Part shown: positions 60,252 through 64,000 of the stretch, one piece after another
Position numbering within the stretch: position 1 is the stretch's first letter
How the letters are laid out: each line of letters starts with the position of its first letter
Origin: Phycisphaerales bacterium Planc_01
GTDB taxonomy: Bacteria; Planctomycetota; Phycisphaerae; Sedimentisphaerales; Anaerobacaceae
Reading direction: 5' to 3'
Length of the DNA stretch: 64,000 bases
NCBI GenBank assembly: GCA_001603075.1
Contig: LVBB01000006.1
Span: forward strand, 1 to 64,000
The notes under the pieces: generated by a model
Database searches by the model: none
Told to the model about the DNA's origin: nothing
Seen by the model: only the letters and a program-made list of their open reading frames with translations
Made by a program: the position numbers and the translations under genes

Positions 60252-61367
60252 ATGGCCAAAGGATCTGTCCAGAGCAAGCTATCGCCGTCGGCGATCCGAC
60301 GGCCCTTACTTCGATGGTTCGAAAGAGAAGCCCGTGACCTGCCCTGGCGAAGGACCCGCGATCCCTATGCGATCTGGGTCTCGGAGATCATGCTCCAGCA
60401 GACCCGCGTTCCGGCAGCCGTGCCGTACTACGAGCGATTCGTCCGACGTTTTCCCACAGTCCACACGCTGGCGAAGGCCCCCCTCGACTCGGTTCTGAAG
60501 CTCTGGGAGGGACTCGGCTATTACTCGCGGGCCCGGAACCTGCACAGGGCCGCCCGAGAGATCATCACTCGATTCGGCGGCCAGATCCCTGAAACGCGAG
60601 CGGAGTTGCTGTCGCTGCCGGGGATCGGGGCTTACACGGCCGGAGCCATTTCCAGCATTGCCTTCGGCCGGAGGGAACCTCTCGTCGACGGCAACGTCAC
60701 GCGGGTGCTGTGCCGGGTCTTTCGCGTTCGCAGGAATCCCAAAGAGGCGGCGGTGCAGAAGAAGCTATGGTCGCTTGCCGAAGAGCTGCTGCCTTCCGCT
60801 CGGCCCGGCGACTTCAACCAGGCCCTGATGGAACTGGGGTCTGAGGTCTGCCTGCCGAGAAATCCGCTTTGCGACATCTGTCCACTCCGCAAAGTCTGCC
60901 TGGCCAGGCTCCACGGCGAACAGGCCCGGCTGCCCGTCCGCCCACGGACGAAGCCAATCCCCTGCCATACGGTAGTCGTGGGCGTAATCGAGCGGAATGG
61001 CCGAATTCTGATCGATAAACGCCGGAGCGAAGGACTACTGGGCGGCCTCTGGGAATTCCCCGGCGGCAAAAAGCGATCGGGCGAATCACTCGAAGAGGCG
61101 CTGCATCGCGAGGTACTTGAGGAAATCGGCATCCGCATCCGTGTGGGTGGACCGGTCGCAACGATTGACCACGCCTATTCTCACTTTCGCGTCCGGCTGC
61201 ACGCCTTCCGATGCACGTATGCATCGGGAACGCCACAGTGCTTCGGCTGTGACGCGGTCAAATGGGTCCGACCGGGCGATCTGCGTCGATACGCCTTCCC
61301 GGCTGCGAACAAGAAGATCATCCAAATCCTGCAGACGAGCAGGCGATGCGGATCTGCGCAATCGTAG
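60252..61367 (+). CDS. mutY: A/G-specific adenine glycosylase
   Basis: A 371-residue DNA repair enzyme that removes adenine opposite 8-oxoguanine. The N-terminal lobe has LPWRRTRDPYAIWVSEIMLQQ and the helix-hairpin-helix LPGIGAYTAGAI with the catalytic Asp in PLVDGNVTRVL. The iron-sulfur ligands are CLPRNPLCDICPLRKVC (Cys-6-2-5 spacing). The C-terminal NUDIX-like domain (about 235-365, LLGGLWEFPGGK) reads 8-oxoguanine. I start at the ATG at 60252; a TTG at 60240 is also in frame. Confidence 0.95.
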   Translation: MAKGSVQSKLSPSAIRRPLLRWFEREARDLPWRRTRDPYAIWVSEIMLQQTRVPAAVPYYERFVRRFPTVHTLAKAPLDSVLKLWEGLGYYSRARNLHRAAREIITRFGGQIPETRAELLSLPGIGAYTAGAISSIAFGRREPLVDGNVTRVLCRVFRVRRNPKEAAVQKKLWSLAEELLPSARPGDFNQALMELGSEVCLPRNPLCDICPLRKVCLARLHGEQARLPVRPRTKPIPCHTVVVGVIERNGRILIDKRRSEGLLGGLWEFPGGKKRSGESLEEALHREVLEEIGIRIRVGGPVATIDHAYSHFRVRLHAFRCTYASGTPQCFGCDAVKWVRPGDLRRYAFPAANKKIIQILQTSRRCGSAQS

Positions 61368-61446
61368 TGGCATCCCGTCTTGCCTCGCACAGCCAACATT
61401 CATATCATGGAGCCTATCGAAACCACCCACTACAAAGGAGGCTCGC

Positions 61447-62673
61447 ATGATGCACCGAAGGAATATCGCACTCGTCCTTGTCGGTTCGCTTTTGCTGGTC
61501 GTTGCCACCGTTCGGGCGAAGGACGTTCCGGGCGTCGTCATCAACCACATTCCCGCGTCATCGCAGATCTACATCGGCTCGCCCGGCATCGCCGTTCTGC
61601 CCAACGGGGACTACGTCGCCAAGCACGACCAGTTCGGCCCCCGTTCAACCGAGCACGGCCGGGCGATCACCGAGGTCTTTGGCTCTTCCGACTGTGGGGC
61701 CTCCTGGTCGCGCCGGGCCGTCGTACAGGACATGTACTGGGCCAGTGTGTTCACCCACGAGGGGGCCCTGTACCTTCTGGGTACCAGCAAGAACCACGGC
61801 GACGTGGTGATCCGCCGCTCGACGGATGCGGGCCGGACCTGGACCGAGTCCAAAGACAAGCGGTCGGGCCTGCTGATCGACGGCGGCAAGTACCACTGCG
61901 CCCCGGTGCCCGTGCTGCTGCACAACGGCAGGCTCTGGCGCGCAATGGAGGATGCGATGGGACAGGGCGGCTGGGGCCGGCACTTCAACGCGTTTATGAT
62001 GTCCGTCCCAGCAGACGCCGATTTGCTCGACGCCGAGAACTGGACCGTCAGCAATCGTATCGGCCGGGACCCTACATGGCTCGACAACACGTTCGGCGGC
62101 TGGCTCGAAGGCAATGCCGTCGCGACGCCCGACGGGCGGATCGTCAACATTCTGCGCGTCGAAACCAAGCCCGACGGCGGAAAGGCAGCGGTCATTCAGA
62201 TCAGCGCCGACGGCAAGACGGCCGTGTTCGGCCCCGAGTCCGGATTCATCGACTTCCCCGGCGGCGCCAAGAAGTTCACGATCCGCTTCGATCCGGCATC
62301 GAAGCTCTACTGGACGCTGTCCAATCCGGTCCTGCCCCAACACAGGGATCCCAATCCGGGACGCGTCCGCAACGCACTGGCCCTGATGTCCAGCAAGGAC
62401 CTGCGGCACTGGACCATCCGCTGCATCCTGCTGTACCATCCCGACATCGAGAGACACGGGTTCCAGTATGTCGATTGGCTTTTCGAGGGGGCCGACATCA
62501 TCGCCGCCTCGCGGACCGCCTACGGCCAAGGCGCAGACGCCGCACACAACCAGCACGATGCCAACTACCTGACCTTCCACCGGTTCGAGGACTTCCGTGC
62601 GCTCACGATGGCCGACTCCGTACCGGGCGCCCGGCCGGGCGAAGCCGCCTGGCAACCGCCCGATGCGGATTAG
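61447..62673 (+). CDS. Secreted sialidase-like beta-propeller protein
   Basis: A 408-residue exported protein with signal peptide (about 1-24, NIALVLVGSLLLVVATVRA). The fold is a six-bladed propeller of the sialidase/neuraminidase superfamily, with Asp boxes SSDCGASWS (about 80) and STDAGRTWT (about 127). The typical catalytic Arg/Tyr set is not obvious, so it may bind or cleave another sugar. GGAGG is five bases before the ATG at 61447. It is the only secreted enzyme in this stretch. Confidence 0.75.
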   Translation: MMHRRNIALVLVGSLLLVVATVRAKDVPGVVINHIPASSQIYIGSPGIAVLPNGDYVAKHDQFGPRSTEHGRAITEVFGSSDCGASWSRRAVVQDMYWASVFTHEGALYLLGTSKNHGDVVIRRSTDAGRTWTESKDKRSGLLIDGGKYHCAPVPVLLHNGRLWRAMEDAMGQGGWGRHFNAFMMSVPADADLLDAENWTVSNRIGRDPTWLDNTFGGWLEGNAVATPDGRIVNILRVETKPDGGKAAVIQISADGKTAVFGPESGFIDFPGGAKKFTIRFDPASKLYWTLSNPVLPQHRDPNPGRVRNALALMSSKDLRHWTIRCILLYHPDIERHGFQYVDWLFEGADIIAASRTAYGQGADAAHNQHDANYLTFHRFEDFRALTMADSVPGARPGEAAWQPPDAD

Positions 62674-62723
62674 TCGTCTATGCCAATTGACCGAGAGTTC
62701 CGAGGCGGACGCTCTGTCGGCTC

Positions 62724-64000
62724 CTACCGGGCGCGTGTCGTTGCCGTTGGCGCCGCAGGCCACAGTCGGATGCGGTCGATGTACAGTGTATCACGGTCGT
62801 CATCCGGCTGGCCCGAGTCCATTCCATCCCCGACACCGATCGTCAAGGCTGAGACGGCCGTCAGATCGACACCGGCGCCGGTCAAGTCGGACAGAGAAAT
62901 CTCCCATCTGCGCCACGGCTCCGACTGGACGGCGTAGGCGTACGGATGCATGACCGTCGCCTCGTTACCGGCGGCATCCGCAATCCTCACGTACATCGAC
63001 TGCTCCAGATTGTCGCGTCTGCCACGGAAGCTGATCGAAAGCGTCGTCGCGTTGACGAGAGTCCAGTCCTGCGGCTGTTCGAATGCCCGCGTGGCCTCCG
63101 TGAAGAACGGCTCGTATTGATTCTGATACTCGAACCGCATCGCTTTGGCACCCTGATCTACCGTCGCGGTCTCCAAAAAGATGTAGCTGAAGTCCTCGCC
63201 GATGTTGTGCGTCCATGTCGCCGCGAGGGCGTCGCCGCCGGCGTAGAGTTCGAAATCGTCAACCGGAACGGAATCGCTCGTGGTGAACTGCCAGGTATGG
63301 CCCGTCACAACCCCGCTGAGGCCGATCTGGTCCACACGCCATTCGTAGGTTTGGCCGGGCTGGAGTCTGCCGGGATCGTAGGTCGTGCCCTCCGGCGCAG
63401 GATCGACGGCCTGCATCTGGCCGGCGGCGCCAAACCACAACTGGCGCCCTGTGGCAAAGGCCGCTTCCACCCACTGGAGTTCCCCGAGCACAGAGACGTC
63501 GCCGGCGCCGTCGACCGGAGCGATCGCCACGGCCGCGGGACCATCGGAGACGGAAGAAACGTCATCAAACGTCGTGTAGAACCCCGCCGGTTCGGCGCGC
63601 TCGTTCTGGGCAAAGATGCCGCTGACACCCGTCTTGAACACCTCATCCCGCTTGTTCGCATCTTCCCATGGGTCGTTGCCGTTCGTGTCGACCAGGGTGT
63701 CCGTTTTGGCCACCAGCGGTCCGCCCTTGTATTCGTAGAGCCTGCCCGTGACGTATACCGGCCCGGCGCCGATGGCTTCGAGCTCGGCGTAGTAGCTCCG
63801 CGCGTTGCCGAGATGGGGAACGACGACGTCGAAATCCGTTCGCATGATATTCTGGAGATTCACGACCTTCTCGATGTCGATGACGAGGTTGGCCGGCCCG
63901 TTCTCCCAATTGATGTGCATCACATACCCGCTGGCCACCAGTCCCGGGGCCGGGGTGGCGGTGCCGTCACTCATAAAGTACGACATCCGAACTCCGAGGC
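62724..64000 (-). CDS. C-terminal part of a large secreted protein (truncated at the window edge)
   Basis: An open frame of at least 425 codons that runs off the right edge; the first ATG in the window is at 63986 but the frame continues upstream, so this is probably a 3' fragment. It is Asp/Thr-rich and has beta-sandwich features, including TYEWRVDQIGLSGVVTGHTW (fibronectin-like) followed by a jelly-roll region (VPVDDFELYAGGDALAATW, and WRRWEISLSDLTG near the end). Such modules occur in secreted planctomycete carbohydrate-active or cell-surface proteins. No catalytic motif is visible in this part. Confidence 0.65.
   Translation of the reverse strand, partial: LGVRMSYFMSDGTATPAPGLVASGYVMHINWENGPANLVIDIEKVVNLQNIMRTDFDVVVPHLGNARSYYAELEAIGAGPVYVTGRLYEYKGGPLVAKTDTLVDTNGNDPWEDANKRDEVFKTGVSGIFAQNERAEPAGFYTTFDDVSSVSDGPAAVAIAPVDGAGDVSVLGELQWVEAAFATGRQLWFGAAGQMQAVDPAPEGTTYDPGRLQPGQTYEWRVDQIGLSGVVTGHTWQFTTSDSVPVDDFELYAGGDALAATWTHNIGEDFSYIFLETATVDQGAKAMRFEYQNQYEPFFTEATRAFEQPQDWTLVNATTLSISFRGRRDNLEQSMYVRIADAAGNEATVMHPYAYAVQSEPWRRWEISLSDLTGAGVDLTAVSALTIGVGDGMDSGQPDDDRDTLYIDRIRLWPAAPTATTRAR

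Noticed and set aside
1-64000. tRNA, rRNA or phage genes
   Set aside because: Reading for cloverleaf T-loop patterns, conserved rRNA segments and phage structural proteins gave no convincing case; a covariance-model scan would be decisive.

Overview
The window is GC-rich, gene-dense bacterial chromosome with no phage, transposase, rRNA, tRNA or CRISPR array that I could recognise. Several features point to Planctomycetota, probably a Phycisphaerae-type heterotroph that lives on polysaccharides and can grow anaerobically: arrays of GspG-like pseudopilins, secreted polysaccharide-active enzymes, Na+-coupled solute symporters, an outer-membrane barrel protein and an indolepyruvate oxidoreductase. 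The assignment is inferred from gene families and style, not from a marker gene.

Layout. 0.1-4.9 kb (plus strand): a HAD phosphatase, a nucleoside transporter with a cupin protein, and a PutP-type symporter with a 2H phosphoesterase. 4.9-22.3 kb (all minus strand): one long locus for a hybrid type II secretion/type IV pilus-like machine. It encodes GspF, GspE, STAS, HD-GYP, response regulator, histidine kinase, secretin, a PilP/GspC-like protein, PilO, PilN, PilM, GspH, a GspK-like protein with a LamG domain, GspJ, GspI and three GspG-like pseudopilins. The first gene of the locus, the probable major pseudopilin, is followed by its own terminator. 22.8-27.5 kb (minus): tsaE, a PL11 rhamnogalacturonan lyase, thiL and argH. 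28.0-33.5 kb (plus): a regulator with a degenerate receiver, a secreted protein made of two tandem glycosidase-like modules, a TsaC/LMW-phosphatase fusion and rpiB. 33.5-36.6 kb (minus): an acyltransferase, a coiled-coil lipoprotein and accA, whose leader resembles an attenuator. 36.8-41.4 kb (plus): tyrA, a PurS-PurL fusion and purQ. 41.4-48.2 kb (minus): two secreted proteins of unknown function, a GH35 enzyme and a folK-folB-pteridine-reductase-like group. 48.3-49.0 kb: truB. 49.0-54.6 kb (minus): ACT, PaaK, ACT, PaaK, IorB and IorA for aryl-acid metabolism. 54.7-58.5 kb (minus): an outer-membrane barrel protein, a sodium:solute symporter and its small accessory protein. 58.8-64 kb: an amidohydrolase, a thioesterase, mutY, a secreted sialidase-like protein and the 3' part of a large secreted protein.

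How the genes may work together. The secretion locus carries its own signalling genes. GspE begins with a MshEN-like region of the kind that binds cyclic di-GMP, and the same locus encodes an HD-GYP protein with an intact phosphodiesterase motif, so export may be controlled by cyclic di-GMP. The LamG domain on the putative pseudopilus-tip protein and the secreted carbohydrate enzymes suggest a machine that contacts or exports polysaccharide-active proteins. No prepilin peptidase or PilT-type retraction ATPase lies in the window.

The strongest candidates for something new are this hybrid secretion locus with a lectin-like tip protein, the tandem glycosidase protein, the TsaC-phosphatase fusion whose active site looks like that of an arginine phosphatase, and the attenuator-like leader of accA.
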